Shown: positions 16,977 through 25,909 of the stretch, piece after piece
Position numbering within the stretch: the first letter of the stretch is position 1
Layout: the number at the start of each line of letters is the position of its first letter
Source of the DNA: Fervidobacterium changbaicum
GTDB taxonomy: Bacteria; Thermotogota; Thermotogae; Thermotogales; Fervidobacteriaceae
DNA: 64,000 bases
Assembly: GCF_004117075.1 (NCBI RefSeq)
Contig: NZ_CP026721.1
Coordinates: forward strand, 806,001-870,000
Direction of reading: 5' to 3'
The notes under the pieces: model-generated
The model's input: only the letters and a program-made list of their open reading frames with translations
What the model was told of the DNA's origin: nothing
Databases searched by the model: none
Program-made: the position numbers and the translations under genes

Positions 16977-18353
16977 ATGAAGGCTATTCAAAACACAAAG
17001 AAGTTTTTTGTTGGTCTTTTGGTAATTTTCGCTGCTGTTTCTTTTGCCATTGTAAACGCGGATTACCAGAGCCCCATAGTCAACGTTGTAAAAGTAGCAG
17101 CTCCGGCGGTAGTGAAGATAGATGTGGTCGTTCAGACAGAAGTTTACATTGATCCATTTATCAGAGAGTTCTACAGGCAGTTTTTTGGGGATATTCCTAG
17201 ACAGTTCGAGGAGTCGAACAGCGTTGGTTCTGGATTCATCATCAGTAAAGAGGGATACATCGTTACGAACTACCATGTTGTCAAAGGTGCTAAAAAGATC
17301 ACCGTTACCATGCTAAACGGCGATATATACGATGCACAGTATATCGGAGGAGATGAGGAACTCGATATAGCAGTTATAAAGATTAAACCAACAAAGGATT
17401 TGCCTGTTCTTGAAATGGGCGACTCGGACAAACTCCAGATAGGTGAATGGGCGATAGCGATTGGAAATCCCCTTGGCTTCCAACACACAGTAACCGTTGG
17501 CGTCATTTCGGCTACAGGCAGAAAGATACCAAAGCCGGACGGTTCTGGTTACTACACAAACCTTATTCAAACCGATGCTGCAATCAACCCAGGTAACAGC
17601 GGTGGTCCACTGCTAAACATCTACGGTCAGGTCATTGGAATTAATACTGCGATTATAAATCCAACACAAGCGATGAATATCGGTTTTGCAATACCAATTA
17701 ACGTAGCCAAGAGGTTCATAAACCAGATTATTGCAACAGGAAAGGTCGAAAAGGCGTACCTTGGAGTTTACGTCCAAACCGTTACAGAAGAGCTTGCTAA
17801 GAGTTTAGGTCTTAAAGTCACAAAAGGTGTGTATGTGTCTCAGGTCGAGAAGGACTCACCAGCTGCAAAGGCAGGTATCAAAGAGGGAGATGTTATTGTA
17901 AAATTCAACGGTCAGGTAGTTGAAAGTGCCGAGGAACTAACTTCACTTGTCCGAAATTACACTCCTGGGACGAAAGTTAAAGTGACACTCAACAGGACAG
18001 GTAAAGAGATGACAGTAGAAGTGGCTCTCGGAACACTACCAAGCCAAAACGGTTCTGCGACATCCACTTCAAAAGAATTCTACGGACTTAAAGTTGCAAA
18101 CTTAACAGCGGATGACAGGTCCACATACAGAATACCAGCAGGTTTGGAAGGTGTAATCGTCAAAGAATCCAAAAATTCTTACATTAGAGTAGGTGCTGTG
18201 ATCTACCGAATCTCTGTGAATGGATACTCCTACAACATAAGAAATGTGAACGACTGGAACAAGGTTGTAGACAACATCAAGAAAGGCGACTACATTGGGA
18301 TTTTCTACTACTACAACGGTGTTAACTCCGTCTTCTCATTCAGGTACAATTAA
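16977..18353 (+). CDS. htrA: HtrA/DegP-type periplasmic serine protease
   Basis: Envelope quality-control protease, 458 residues. An N-terminal hydrophobic segment (residues 9-27) is a signal peptide or anchor. The trypsin-like domain carries the catalytic triad H100 (TNYHVV), D130 (ELDIAVIK) and S208 (GNSGGP). One clear PDZ domain covers about 255-350; the last ~85 residues look like a degenerate second PDZ. The frame opens at 16920, ahead of the likely transcript start, but GAGGAGGTG lies 7 bases before the ATG at 16977. Ends at its own terminator. Confidence 0.96.
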   Translation: MKAIQNTKKFFVGLLVIFAAVSFAIVNADYQSPIVNVVKVAAPAVVKIDVVVQTEVYIDPFIREFYRQFFGDIPRQFEESNSVGSGFIISKEGYIVTNYHVVKGAKKITVTMLNGDIYDAQYIGGDEELDIAVIKIKPTKDLPVLEMGDSDKLQIGEWAIAIGNPLGFQHTVTVGVISATGRKIPKPDGSGYYTNLIQTDAAINPGNSGGPLLNIYGQVIGINTAIINPTQAMNIGFAIPINVAKRFINQIIATGKVEKAYLGVYVQTVTEELAKSLGLKVTKGVYVSQVEKDSPAAKAGIKEGDVIVKFNGQVVESAEELTSLVRNYTPGTKVKVTLNRTGKEMTVEVALGTLPSQNGSATSTSKEFYGLKVANLTADDRSTYRIPAGLEGVIVKESKNSYIRVGAVIYRISVNGYSYNIRNVNDWNKVVDNIKKGDYIGIFYYYNGVNSVFSFRYN

Positions 18354-18387
18354 TTAGAAAGACATCAGTTAATTGAAAAATTTTCAA

Positions 18388-18414
18388 CCCCCGCTGTTCA
18401 AAAGCGGGGGTTTT
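18388..18414 (+). terminator. htrA terminator
   Basis: An 8-bp G:C-rich stem (18388-18395 with 18403-18410), 7-base loop, followed by TTTT. It lies 35 bases after the htrA stop. Confidence 0.9.
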
Positions 18415-18417
18415 CGG

Positions 18418-18423
18418 TATAAT
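18418..18423 (+). promoter_or_regulatory. ttuA operon -10 box
   Basis: A perfect TATAAT 38 bases before the ttuA start, immediately after the htrA terminator. The -35 region would fall inside the terminator stem and is a poor match, so the ttuA unit may have a weak promoter. Confidence 0.5.
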
Positions 18424-18460
18424 TGAGGGATGAAGTTTAACAAAAGGAGGAATCTCATAA

Positions 18461-19411
18461 GTGAAATGTAAAAAGTGTTCTAATCAAGCTGTGATTCACC
18501 TAAGAGCACACAACATAGCACTTTGCAAAGAACATTTCATAGAATTCTTCGAAAGCAGAGTTCAGAAAGGCATCACGCATTTTAAAATGTTCACAAAGAA
18601 GGACAAGATACTGGTAGCCGTCTCGAGTGGAAAAGATAGTGCAGCTGTGCTGTACGCTCTAAAAAGACTTGGTTACGATGTTGAAGGTCTGTTCTTAAAA
18701 ATGGGACGACATACTAACGCCGCTGAACGCGTTGTAAAACAACTGGAGGAAGCCACAGGTGCAAAAGTAAACGTACACGATGTTACACAATACTTCGGTG
18801 GACTCGGAACAGGTGAGATTGCAAAGATTGTGAAAAGACCTGTTTGCAGTATCTGTGGTATCGTACGGCGACACTGGATGAACAGGTACGCAGTAGAGAA
18901 TGGCTTCACAGTTCTGGTGACAGGACATAACATGGACGACGAGGCAACGTTCTTATTTGGGAACATAATGAACTGGCAAACAGAATACATGGTACGACAA
19001 TGGCCAGTGCTTGAAAAAACGCACGAAAAATTCGTGAGGAAAGCCAAACCTTTGATTTACGTTTCGGAAAAGGAAACTTATGCGTACGTCTTTTTAAATA
19101 GCATTCCATTCATGGAACAAAAGTGTCCATTCTCAAAAGGTGCCACCAGTTCTATGTATAAAAAACACCTGAACCTATTAGAATACGAGCAACCGGGTGT
19201 AAAACACCGGTTTCTATTCGGATACTTTGAAAAGTTCAAAGACCAACTGTCCAAGAACCACGAGGTAGAATTAAGAGCTTGTTCCAAGTGCGGTTATCCA
19301 ACAACTGAAGAAAAGTGCCAGTATTGTAAACTCGAAGAAAGAATCAACTTGTACCTTGTATCTCAACAAGATAACGCACTGGAAGATAAAATCCCAGAGC
19401 GCAACCACTAA
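18461..19411 (+). CDS. ttuA: tRNA-5-methyluridine(54) 2-sulfurtransferase TtuA
   Basis: Makes 2-thio-ribothymidine at tRNA position 54, which stabilises tRNA at high temperature. The 316-residue protein has an N-terminal zinc site (C3, C6, C22, H25), the PP-loop SSGKDS at 55-60, the three cysteines expected to hold the [4Fe-4S] cluster (C129, C132 and C222) and a C-terminal zinc ribbon (CSKCGYP...CQYC). The start is GTG with AGGAGG 10 bases upstream. First gene of a three-gene unit. Confidence 0.93.
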   Translation: MKCKKCSNQAVIHLRAHNIALCKEHFIEFFESRVQKGITHFKMFTKKDKILVAVSSGKDSAAVLYALKRLGYDVEGLFLKMGRHTNAAERVVKQLEEATGAKVNVHDVTQYFGGLGTGEIAKIVKRPVCSICGIVRRHWMNRYAVENGFTVLVTGHNMDDEATFLFGNIMNWQTEYMVRQWPVLEKTHEKFVRKAKPLIYVSEKETYAYVFLNSIPFMEQKCPFSKGATSSMYKKHLNLLEYEQPGVKHRFLFGYFEKFKDQLSKNHEVELRACSKCGYPTTEEKCQYCKLEERINLYLVSQQDNALEDKIPERNH

Positions 19412-19421
19412 AAACTTTAAG

Positions 19422-20546
19422 GTGGTGGAATATCTGAAATACAAGTCCAACCTCTTCAAAATCAAAGAGAACGAATTCTCATTGCTCGATTACTTACTAA
19501 TCATTGTTGTTATAATACTTATGATTCTTGGTCTTCTCACATTAAGAAGCGTGGTCAAAGACACTTCACAGCAGTCGCGATTTATCAAACAACTTGTATG
19601 GGACATCGTTGGTATCGCCGCAATGATTTACATAATATTTGAAAAAGAGGCAAGAATAAAAGCATATGCAAAATATCTTTACGCCATCTCTGTGGTATTA
19701 TTGGTACTGGTGCTTATCTTTGGAAAAACGGTGTATGGTGCACGTCGTTGGATAGACATAGGCGCATTCGATCTACAACCCTCTGAGATATTCAAATTTG
19801 CTGTGGTTTTGATGATGGCAACTATATTTTCACAGTATCACAAAACAAAGGCGCTTATTTTATCCGTTATGACTTTACTTCCAGCTGGACTCATATTCTT
19901 GGAGCCAGACTTGGGCATGACCTTACTGATGGCGTTTATATGGTTTTCAATGCTCCTTGCAAGTGACGTGGAAAAGAAATACATACTCGTCATCATCGTT
20001 CTTGGTTTGGTTTCAATACCTTTTGCTTTTTTCTTCCTGCTGGAAGACTATCAACGCGTTCGCATACTTGCGCTCTTTAATCCTGAGGAACACTTCCAAG
20101 AAGGCGCATATAATGTTATTATGTCAAGGTCTGTGATAGCTAACGGTGGTGTTTACGGGACTGGTTACGGACTTGGAACAGGCACGAACATGCATATTGT
20201 CCCAATGCAGCACACCGATTTCATCTTTTCCGCTTTCGCAGAACAGTTCGGTCTAATTGGCAGTCTTATCTTAGTGGGGTTGTATGGTATAATACTCTTA
20301 GCAGGTTTGCTTCAAATAGGACGGTATAAGGACGACTTCTGGGAATTTGTTGTAATTGGAGTAAGTTCTATCTTTGCCTTTCACGTATTTGAAAACGTGG
20401 GGATGAATCTGGGGATACTACCTGTTACCGGAATTCCTCTGCCGTTTATAAGCTATGGAGGAACTTCAACAGTTGTCTTCTCCGCGCTTATAGGACTGCT
20501 GATCAAGGCACGAGCCGTGTCAAAAAAAGCACGACAAGTTATGTGA
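19422..20546 (+). CDS. FtsW/RodA/SpoVE-family peptidoglycan glycosyltransferase
   Basis: SEDS-family membrane protein of about ten helices that polymerises lipid II, 374 residues. Family segments are seen: QPSEIFKFAVVL, the large loop with GYGLGTG and HTDFIFSAFAEQFG, and ILPVTGIPLPFISYGGTS. FtsW (division) and RodA (elongation) cannot be told apart with confidence. The start is uncertain: the open frame begins at 19356 inside ttuA, and the first starts after the ttuA stop are GTG codons at 19422 and 19425, both overlapping an AAGGTGG element. Confidence 0.92.
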   Translation: MVEYLKYKSNLFKIKENEFSLLDYLLIIVVIILMILGLLTLRSVVKDTSQQSRFIKQLVWDIVGIAAMIYIIFEKEARIKAYAKYLYAISVVLLVLVLIFGKTVYGARRWIDIGAFDLQPSEIFKFAVVLMMATIFSQYHKTKALILSVMTLLPAGLIFLEPDLGMTLLMAFIWFSMLLASDVEKKYILVIIVLGLVSIPFAFFFLLEDYQRVRILALFNPEEHFQEGAYNVIMSRSVIANGGVYGTGYGLGTGTNMHIVPMQHTDFIFSAFAEQFGLIGSLILVGLYGIILLAGLLQIGRYKDDFWEFVVIGVSSIFAFHVFENVGMNLGILPVTGIPLPFISYGGTSTVVFSALIGLLIKARAVSKKARQVM

Positions 20547-20587
20547 AGTTTATAAAGAAACCTTTTTTCCTTTGGGAGTGATAAGAG

Positions 20588-21232
20588 GTGCCTGTGACTA
20601 AAAAGAAAAGAGCAAGAGATTTTTCTTCTTTTTTCGGCATGTTGTTCTTCTTAATTGTTGTTGTTTCGGTGATTCTCTCGGTTGGAAACTTCATACGCTA
20701 CACACAGATCCTAAAAAAATACGATGAGCTAAAAAGTTACGTGGATGCAAAGGTTACTGAAATGAAATCGGAAAATGAAAGAATCAAAGAACTCCTTGCA
20801 CCAAATTCTTTAGTTGATAAATATATCGCTGCGGCAAACTACTTGCGAGAGTTCGGTTACGATTTCGAAAAGGTACTCGTATCGATAAACGACGATCCCA
20901 CAACTGGTTATTTCATGGTTTTTGTAACAGGCAACGAAAGTAGCTGGTTTTCAATAAAGGATAGCCAAAAAACGTACTTCAGTGGTGAGCTAAAACCTGG
21001 ACTTTCAAATTACAGGTTCTTCTACTTCAAAGAACCGAGGATAAAAACGAATTACGATATAATCGTTCCTCCAAATGCTACGATAACAGTAGGAAAGGCA
21101 GGTAAGGTTTACCTACTCGTCTTCGGTGTTGGATTGAGATTCCATCCAACAAAGGTTGTTCAATTAACTGAAACTACGTATGTCAACTTCGCAGAAAAAT
21201 TCTCGTTGTACATTCCAGGAAGCCAGAATTAA
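20588..21232 (+). CDS. single-pass membrane protein, unknown function
   Basis: 214 residues with a basic N terminus (TKKKRARD), one membrane span at about 14-34, a short coiled coil (38-70) and a beta-rich C-terminal domain likely outside the membrane. Not recognised. It follows the FtsW/RodA gene by 41 bases, so it could be an accessory of wall synthesis (inference from position and topology only). GTG start with a GGGAG element 9 bases upstream. Confidence 0.7.
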   Translation: MPVTKKKRARDFSSFFGMLFFLIVVVSVILSVGNFIRYTQILKKYDELKSYVDAKVTEMKSENERIKELLAPNSLVDKYIAAANYLREFGYDFEKVLVSINDDPTTGYFMVFVTGNESSWFSIKDSQKTYFSGELKPGLSNYRFFYFKEPRIKTNYDIIVPPNATITVGKAGKVYLLVFGVGLRFHPTKVVQLTETTYVNFAEKFSLYIPGSQN

Positions 21233-21300
21233 AAGAGCAAAGCTTAGCTTTTAGCTTTTAAAATCAGGTGAATGTGCTTACCAAACTCCATTTAACCAAA

Positions 21301-21338
21301 AAAATAAAAACCGGGCACTTCTTGTGCCCGGTTCTTTT
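21301..21338. terminator. bidirectional terminator
   Basis: A 10-bp perfect stem (21309-21318 with 21324-21333) with T tracts on both strands. It ends the ttuA unit from the left and the tRNA pair from the right. Confidence 0.9.
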
Positions 21339-21339
21339 C

Positions 21340-21416
21340 TGGTAGCGGGGGTGGGATTTGAACCCACGACCTTTGGGTTATGAGCCCAACGAGCTGCCAG
21401 ACTGCTCTACCCCGCG
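21340..21416 (-). tRNA. initiator tRNA-fMet (CAT)
   Basis: 77 bases with encoded CCA. The anticodon loop reads CTCATAA (CAT). Two initiator marks are visible: a mismatched first acceptor pair (C1 opposite T72) and three consecutive G:C pairs closing the anticodon stem (GGG/CCC). D and T arms are regular. Confidence 0.97.
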
Positions 21417-21455
21417 ACGTCTATCTATATTAGCCTTCATTTGATTACTCCCACC

Positions 21456-21545
21456 TGGTGCCGGGGATCGGAGTCGAACCGACACGGGAGTCTAACTCCC
21501 AGCGGATTTTAAGTCCGCTGCGTCTGCCAATTCCGCCACCCCGGC
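21456..21545 (-). tRNA. tRNA-Leu (TAA)
   Basis: 90 bases with encoded CCA, a perfect 7-bp acceptor stem (GCCGGGG/CCCCGGC), anticodon loop CTTAAAA (anticodon TAA, reads UUA/UUG) and the long variable arm of class II tRNAs. It is co-transcribed with tRNA-fMet, 39 bases away. Confidence 0.97.
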
Positions 21546-21555
21546 TCCGTGGGAT

Positions 21556-21585
21556 ATTATACCACCACGGTTAATAATCTGTCAA
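21556..21585 (-). promoter_or_regulatory. tRNA operon promoter
   Basis: Perfect TTGACA (21580-21585) and perfect TATAAT (21556-21561) with an 18-base spacer on the minus strand, 11 bases before tRNA-Leu: the strongest promoter match in the window, as expected for stable RNA. Confidence 0.9.
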
Positions 21586-21610
21586 GGTGTGAAGATTTGT
21601 TGTTGAATTT

Positions 21611-23332
21611 TCAAGCTTCGGCTATGAGTTTCAATATAGTATCTTTTATAACAGACAGTTTCTTTTTTGCCTCTTCTTTCACTTTGTCGACTGTATAAAT
21701 GTAGACCTTTAACTTCGGTTCCGTACCAGACGGTCTTATCGCATACCATGAACCGTCGCTCAGGAAGAATCTAAGGACGTTTGAAGATGGGATGTGCTTT
21801 TCAACTTCTCCTATTTCTTTTCCGTGAGCATCGTATATTTTTCTTTCTAAGTAATCTATGTATTTGACTAAGTCCAACGTCCCGATTTCCTTTGGATATT
21901 TCTTTCTAAAGACCTCCATAATACGCTTAATCTTTTCCATTCCCTTCAGTCCTTCGTAGATCAGAGAAAAGTTGTCCTCAAGATAGTAACCATACGTTTT
22001 ATAAAGTGATTCAAGCACATCTAAAAGCGTCTTACCTTGCTTTTTGTAGTACGCTGCCATTTCCGAGATAATCATCGACATCATCACACCATCTTTGTCC
22101 CTGACGAAATCACCTGTCACGTACCCTATGCTCTCTTCGTATCCAAATTGGAACGAATACTTTCCCTCAAGTTCATTCTCAAGACCGCATATATTTTTGA
22201 ATCCTGTCAGTGTTTCGAATGTCTCAACACCGTAAGTTTTGGCGATAAGTTTTCCGAGGTCTCCCGTAACTATTGACTTGATAATGATGCCGTTTTTCGG
22301 AAGTATTCCTTTCCTTTTTCTCTGAGAGAGCAAGTATTCTATTAGCAATGCACCGGTCTGGTTACCGTTCAACGCTACGTATTCACCATTGCACTTGACC
22401 ATGACTGCGTTTCTATCCGCATCCGGATCCGTTGCAAGAACAATATCTGCATCACGCTTTTTGGCATACTCGAGCGCAAGGTTGAACGCTTTCAAGTCCT
22501 CCGGATTTGGGTACTCAACAGTTGGAAATTCTCCATCTGGTTGTTCTTGTTCAGGAACTATGAAATAGTTCGTAAAGCCTCGCTTTTCAAGCACATGTCT
22601 TACAAATCGTCCACCTGTTCCGTGGAGCGGTGTGTAAATGATGGAGATGTTCTTATCTATGTCATCGCAAAGTGCCAACGAGAGCACCTTTTCAAAGTAA
22701 GCGTTGTCAACTTCTGAACCGACTATCCTTATTAATCCCTTCGCTAAAGCTTCATCAAAATCCATTTTCTTTATCATCCCGAAATCTGTTATCTTCCTTA
22801 TGTTTTCCTCAATGGGTTTTGCTATATCATCGGTAATCTGCGAGCCTTTTTCCCAGTAGACCTTGTATCCGTTGTACTCGGGTGGATTATGGCTTGCGGT
22901 AATAACGATACCAGAAGCCGTTCCAAGGTATCGGACGGCAAAGGAAAGCACAGGAGTTGGCCTGATATCATCAAATAGATACACCTGTATACCATTTGCA
23001 GCGAGCACCTGGGCTGTAATCCTTGCGAATTCTTTCGACATACGTCTTACATCGTAAGCGATCACTACACCACGCTTTGCGTAATCTTCTCCACGGTTGT
23101 TGATATAGTCTGCAAGCCCTTGGGTTGCCTGCGAAACGGTGTAGATATTCATACGGTTCGTTCCGGCACCTATCTTTCCTCTTAATCCAGCAGTTCCGAA
23201 CTCTAAGTCAAACAAGAATCTTTCTTTTATCTCTTCTTCGTTTCCCTCTAAAGCTCTTAACTCTTCCTTTGTCTTTTCATCGACGTACGGGCTTTCAAGC
23301 CACTTTCTGTACTCAGCCATATAGTCTCTCAT
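21611..23332 (-). CDS. alpha-D-phosphohexomutase (phosphoglucomutase/phosphomannomutase)
   Basis: Interconverts hexose 1- and 6-phosphates. 573 residues, the length of the PgcA/PGM2-like branch. The phosphoserine is S147 in TASHNPPEYNGYKVYW, the metal loop is DPDADRN, the sugar-binding loop is GYEESIGY and the phosphate loop is RPSGTEPK. The frame opens at 23362, but AAGGAGG lies 7 bases before the ATG at 23332. Whether glucose or mannose phosphate is preferred cannot be read from sequence. Confidence 0.95.
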   Translation of the reverse strand: MRDYMAEYRKWLESPYVDEKTKEELRALEGNEEEIKERFLFDLEFGTAGLRGKIGAGTNRMNIYTVSQATQGLADYINNRGEDYAKRGVVIAYDVRRMSKEFARITAQVLAANGIQVYLFDDIRPTPVLSFAVRYLGTASGIVITASHNPPEYNGYKVYWEKGSQITDDIAKPIEENIRKITDFGMIKKMDFDEALAKGLIRIVGSEVDNAYFEKVLSLALCDDIDKNISIIYTPLHGTGGRFVRHVLEKRGFTNYFIVPEQEQPDGEFPTVEYPNPEDLKAFNLALEYAKKRDADIVLATDPDADRNAVMVKCNGEYVALNGNQTGALLIEYLLSQRKRKGILPKNGIIIKSIVTGDLGKLIAKTYGVETFETLTGFKNICGLENELEGKYSFQFGYEESIGYVTGDFVRDKDGVMMSMIISEMAAYYKKQGKTLLDVLESLYKTYGYYLEDNFSLIYEGLKGMEKIKRIMEVFRKKYPKEIGTLDLVKYIDYLERKIYDAHGKEIGEVEKHIPSSNVLRFFLSDGSWYAIRPSGTEPKLKVYIYTVDKVKEEAKKKLSVIKDTILKLIAEA

Positions 23333-23385
23333 GTCCACGCCTCCTTCTGGTTCTTTTCTCAAGAATATTGTTGGCTTTCTAAATG

Positions 23386-24135
23386 TTATTTCGCCTCGAA
23401 CACAACATTGACTGTAACCATTATTTCCTTCTCTTTTGTCGATGTATCATACGTACCGTAATCACTCACTTCGACACTGTTTGGTGCGAGCACTTGGACA
23501 ACTCCACTCTTTGCACTAATCACCTTTCCTACGTGCAGCCCTCCACTTTTGGCAATCTCTTCTGCACGCCTTCTTGCATCTCGAACGGCACTTGAAAGCA
23601 GTTGAACCCGCTTTTCTGCCAACTTTGAATAATAGTACTCCACCGGGTTTGCCTGGAATGCCACTCCCAAATCCAAGATCTCCTGTGTTATGTTCTTAAC
23701 CTTTTGTGCTATGCCATCAACGTCGTTAGTTTGAACGTTGATGAACTGCGTCAAAACGTACTGTCTTTCAACAACTTGCGTTGGTTCAACGTACATCTCC
23801 GATACGCTTATCGCCGACAAGGTGATTTCATCTTTATTTATACCATTCTTCTCAAAGATATCCAACACCTTTTTCTCATGCTCTTTCATCAGTCTAAAGC
23901 CATAGTTTAACTTGGATTCTGGTACTTTAACTGAGTAACTCGATCCCCACTTTGCGACATCTGAGACAACCAGTTCCCTTGCACTTCCAGTTACTGAAAG
24001 TGTCTTTTGCGGTAATTTTGAAATATAGAAGAAATATCCAAAGATAGACATGCCGATTACGAATGCTACTCCTAAGATTACGGAAGCTACTAAAAACGAG
24101 GATTTTCTGTCAACGTGTTCCTCTGAACGTACCAT
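23386..24135 (-). CDS. SIMPL (DUF541) domain protein
   Basis: 249 residues with one N-terminal membrane anchor (about 15-38) and an extracytoplasmic SIMPL domain: the start KTLSVTGSARELVVSDVAKW and the C-terminal DARRRAEEIAKSGGLHVGKV are typical. The biochemical role of the family is poorly known (often linked to envelope stress). GGAGGTGG lies before the ATG at 24135; an earlier in-frame GTG overlaps the SD and is rejected. A TATAAT at 24161-24166 may drive it. Confidence 0.85.
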   Translation of the reverse strand: MVRSEEHVDRKSSFLVASVILGVAFVIGMSIFGYFFYISKLPQKTLSVTGSARELVVSDVAKWGSSYSVKVPESKLNYGFRLMKEHEKKVLDIFEKNGINKDEITLSAISVSEMYVEPTQVVERQYVLTQFINVQTNDVDGIAQKVKNITQEILDLGVAFQANPVEYYYSKLAEKRVQLLSSAVRDARRRAEEIAKSGGLHVGKVISAKSGVVQVLAPNSVEVSDYGTYDTSTKEKEIMVTVNVVFEAK

Positions 24136-24160
24136 AAGTACCACCTCCGAGACTAAGGAT

Positions 24161-24166
24161 ATTATA
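24161..24166 (-). promoter_or_regulatory. SIMPL gene -10 box
   Basis: A perfect TATAAT on the minus strand 26 bases before the SIMPL gene start, downstream of the 24185-24216 terminator. The -35 region is a weak match. Confidence 0.5.
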
Positions 24167-24184
24167 GCACAAACAAGAGAACAT

Positions 24185-24216
24185 AAAGAAAGAGAAAGCG
24201 GGCGTTCTGCCCGCTT
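24185..24216 (-). terminator. terminator of the 85-aa gene
   Basis: An 8-bp stem (24196-24203 with 24209-24216), 5-base loop, followed on the minus strand by a T-rich tract. It lies about 43 bases after the stop of the small unknown gene. Confidence 0.8.
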
Positions 24217-24258
24217 CCATTTTGATTTTCTTCATTTTTTACTGGCTTTAGGACTTTC

Positions 24259-24516
24259 TCACTCCTGAGCTTCTACTCCTACGTCTTTCAACCATTCTTT
24301 GATATCCATTCCAGACCATGCCATAACACGCATCTCTGTTATTGCATTCTCTACGATGTCTTTGTAAAGCATCTGGGAGATAACATCATCAGAAGCCTTC
24401 AGCTTAGGCAAAAAGTCTTTCAAATCTTCTTCCGGGTACCCGTTGAGCTTGATCTTCTTGTTGAGAATATCGAGTTCGTAAGTCAACGTAAAATTCTTCA
24501 CTACTTTCTTTTCCAT
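24259..24516 (-). CDS. small hypothetical protein, 85 residues
   Basis: A short acidic helical protein (EKKVVKNFTLTYELDILNKK start, WLKDVGVEAQE end) without signal peptide or membrane span. Not recognised. It is supported as a real gene by a GGAGGTG site 7 bases before the ATG at 24516, a good promoter (24558-24586) and a terminator behind it; the frame opens further upstream at a TTG, but that lies ahead of the SD. Confidence 0.75.
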   Translation of the reverse strand: MEKKVVKNFTLTYELDILNKKIKLNGYPEEDLKDFLPKLKASDDVISQMLYKDIVENAITEMRVMAWSGMDIKEWLKDVGVEAQE

Positions 24517-24557
24517 TTGAATCACCTCCGAGCAAACCAACTTCGGTCCTCGGACGT

Positions 24558-24586
24558 ATTATAACACAAGAGTCTAAATTATGCAA
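24558..24586 (-). promoter_or_regulatory. promoter of the 85-aa gene
   Basis: TTGCAT -35 (24581-24586) and TATAAT -10 (24558-24563) with a 17-base spacer on the minus strand, 41 bases before the start codon. Confidence 0.75.
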
Positions 24587-24624
24587 ATAACTTTAATACT
24601 CTTAATTTTTCTTTTTATTTCTTT

Positions 24625-25128
24625 TTATTTTGTCATTTCCCTTTTTCTTTCTTCCATTATCTTTTTCAGTTGCTGTGATAGAGCCGTTCGTGTTTTTGTA
24701 TCGAGATGGTCGATAAATAAGACACCATCAAGGTGGTCATATTCGTGCTGGAATATGCGTGCAGGGTAACCTTCAAGAAGTTCTTCGTGGTATGTCCCAT
24801 GTTCGTCTTGATATCTCACGCGCACCCATTTGAATCTCCAGACATCGGCGAAAACACCTGGAATACTCAAACAGCCTTCTTCTCCAAGTTCCTTCTCATC
24901 GGAATGCTCTATTATTTCAGGATTAACAACCATTTTAAAACCGCTACCATCGTCCATCCCAAAGAAACGCAAAGATAACCCAACCTGAGGTGCAGCGAGT
25001 CCTACTCCATCTTCTGCGTACATCGTCATTTTAAATTCCTCTAAAATCGCACGGACCTGTGCAAAATCATTTACCGGTTGTGCCTTTTTTCTAAGTATCG
25101 GATCTCCCAAAATCCTGACCTTCACCAT
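24625..25128 (-). CDS. def: peptide deformylase
   Basis: Removes the formyl group from nascent N termini; 167 residues. All three family motifs are present: GVGLAAPQVG, EEGCLSIPG (metal cysteine) and QHEYDHLDG (metal histidines and catalytic glutamate). The frame opens at 25161, but TGGAGGG precedes the ATG at 25128. The start lies inside the end of surE (38-base overlap), so it is translated from the thiN-dxr-rseP-ispG-surE transcript. Confidence 0.97.
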   Translation of the reverse strand: MVKVRILGDPILRKKAQPVNDFAQVRAILEEFKMTMYAEDGVGLAAPQVGLSLRFFGMDDGSGFKMVVNPEIIEHSDEKELGEEGCLSIPGVFADVWRFKWVRVRYQDEHGTYHEELLEGYPARIFQHEYDHLDGVLFIDHLDTKTRTALSQQLKKIMEERKREMTK

Positions 25129-25882
25129 AGATTCCCTCCAATTCTTCAAGCAGTTTTTCATTCGTCATGAATATAGTTATAGGTGTTACTGATATATAAC
25201 CTTCAGCGAGCGCCTTGTAATCAGCCCTCGGATCCGGGTCATCTTCTATTATATCACCGAGCATCCAGTAGTACTCTCTACCGTATGGGTCTAAGCGCTT
25301 TTCAAAGTAATCCTCATACCTGCGTTTGCTCTGCCTTGTGAGCTTCCAACCTTTTACTTGCTTGTAAGGTATCGATGGAACGTTGATGTTTAAAGCCGTG
25401 AATCTGGGGATGAGTTTTAAGTCGAACTCTCTAAGGAATTTCACAAGAAATTTTGCACCAGTGTCGTACAGCGGGTCTTTAAAGTCAGCTACCGATATGG
25501 CGATAGAAGGTATACCAGCGATAGCGCCTTCAAGAGCACCGCTCACCGTTCCTGAGTATACAACATCGGTTCCAAGGTTTTCACCACGGTTTATTCCACT
25601 GATTACGACATCTGGAACTATCCCTTTGTCTTTGTATATAACATCCAGACCTATCTTGACACAATCGGCTGGCGTTCCGCTGACTGCATACATTTCGAAT
25701 GGCTCGTTTATATCCAATTTCCTCGCCCAGAGTGGAAATCTCAACGTTATACCGTGTCCAACTGCGCTCTGTTCAGATTCTGGAGCGCTTACTATCACGT
25801 AGTGTTCTTTGCTTAGATACCTAGCTGCACACAGTATACCAGGAGCGGTGACACCATCGTCGTTGACAAGGAGTATATTCAC
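25091..25882 (-). CDS. surE: 5'-nucleotidase SurE
   Basis: Metal-dependent survival-protein E phosphatase acting on nucleoside monophosphates; 263 residues. The NDDG metal site is at residues 7-10 with SxxSAVGH (APESEQSAVGHGIT) and SGINRGENLG further on. GTG start at 25882 preceded by a GGGGG run. It is part of the minus-strand housekeeping run with ispG and def. Confidence 0.97.
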   Translation of the reverse strand: MNILLVNDDGVTAPGILCAARYLSKEHYVIVSAPESEQSAVGHGITLRFPLWARKLDINEPFEMYAVSGTPADCVKIGLDVIYKDKGIVPDVVISGINRGENLGTDVVYSGTVSGALEGAIAGIPSIAISVADFKDPLYDTGAKFLVKFLREFDLKLIPRFTALNINVPSIPYKQVKGWKLTRQSKRRYEDYFEKRLDPYGREYYWMLGDIIEDDPDPRADYKALAEGYISVTPITIFMTNEKLLEELEGIYGEGQDFGRSDT

Positions 25883-25909
25883 GTTTCATTCCCCCTTAGC
25901 AAGAAACCT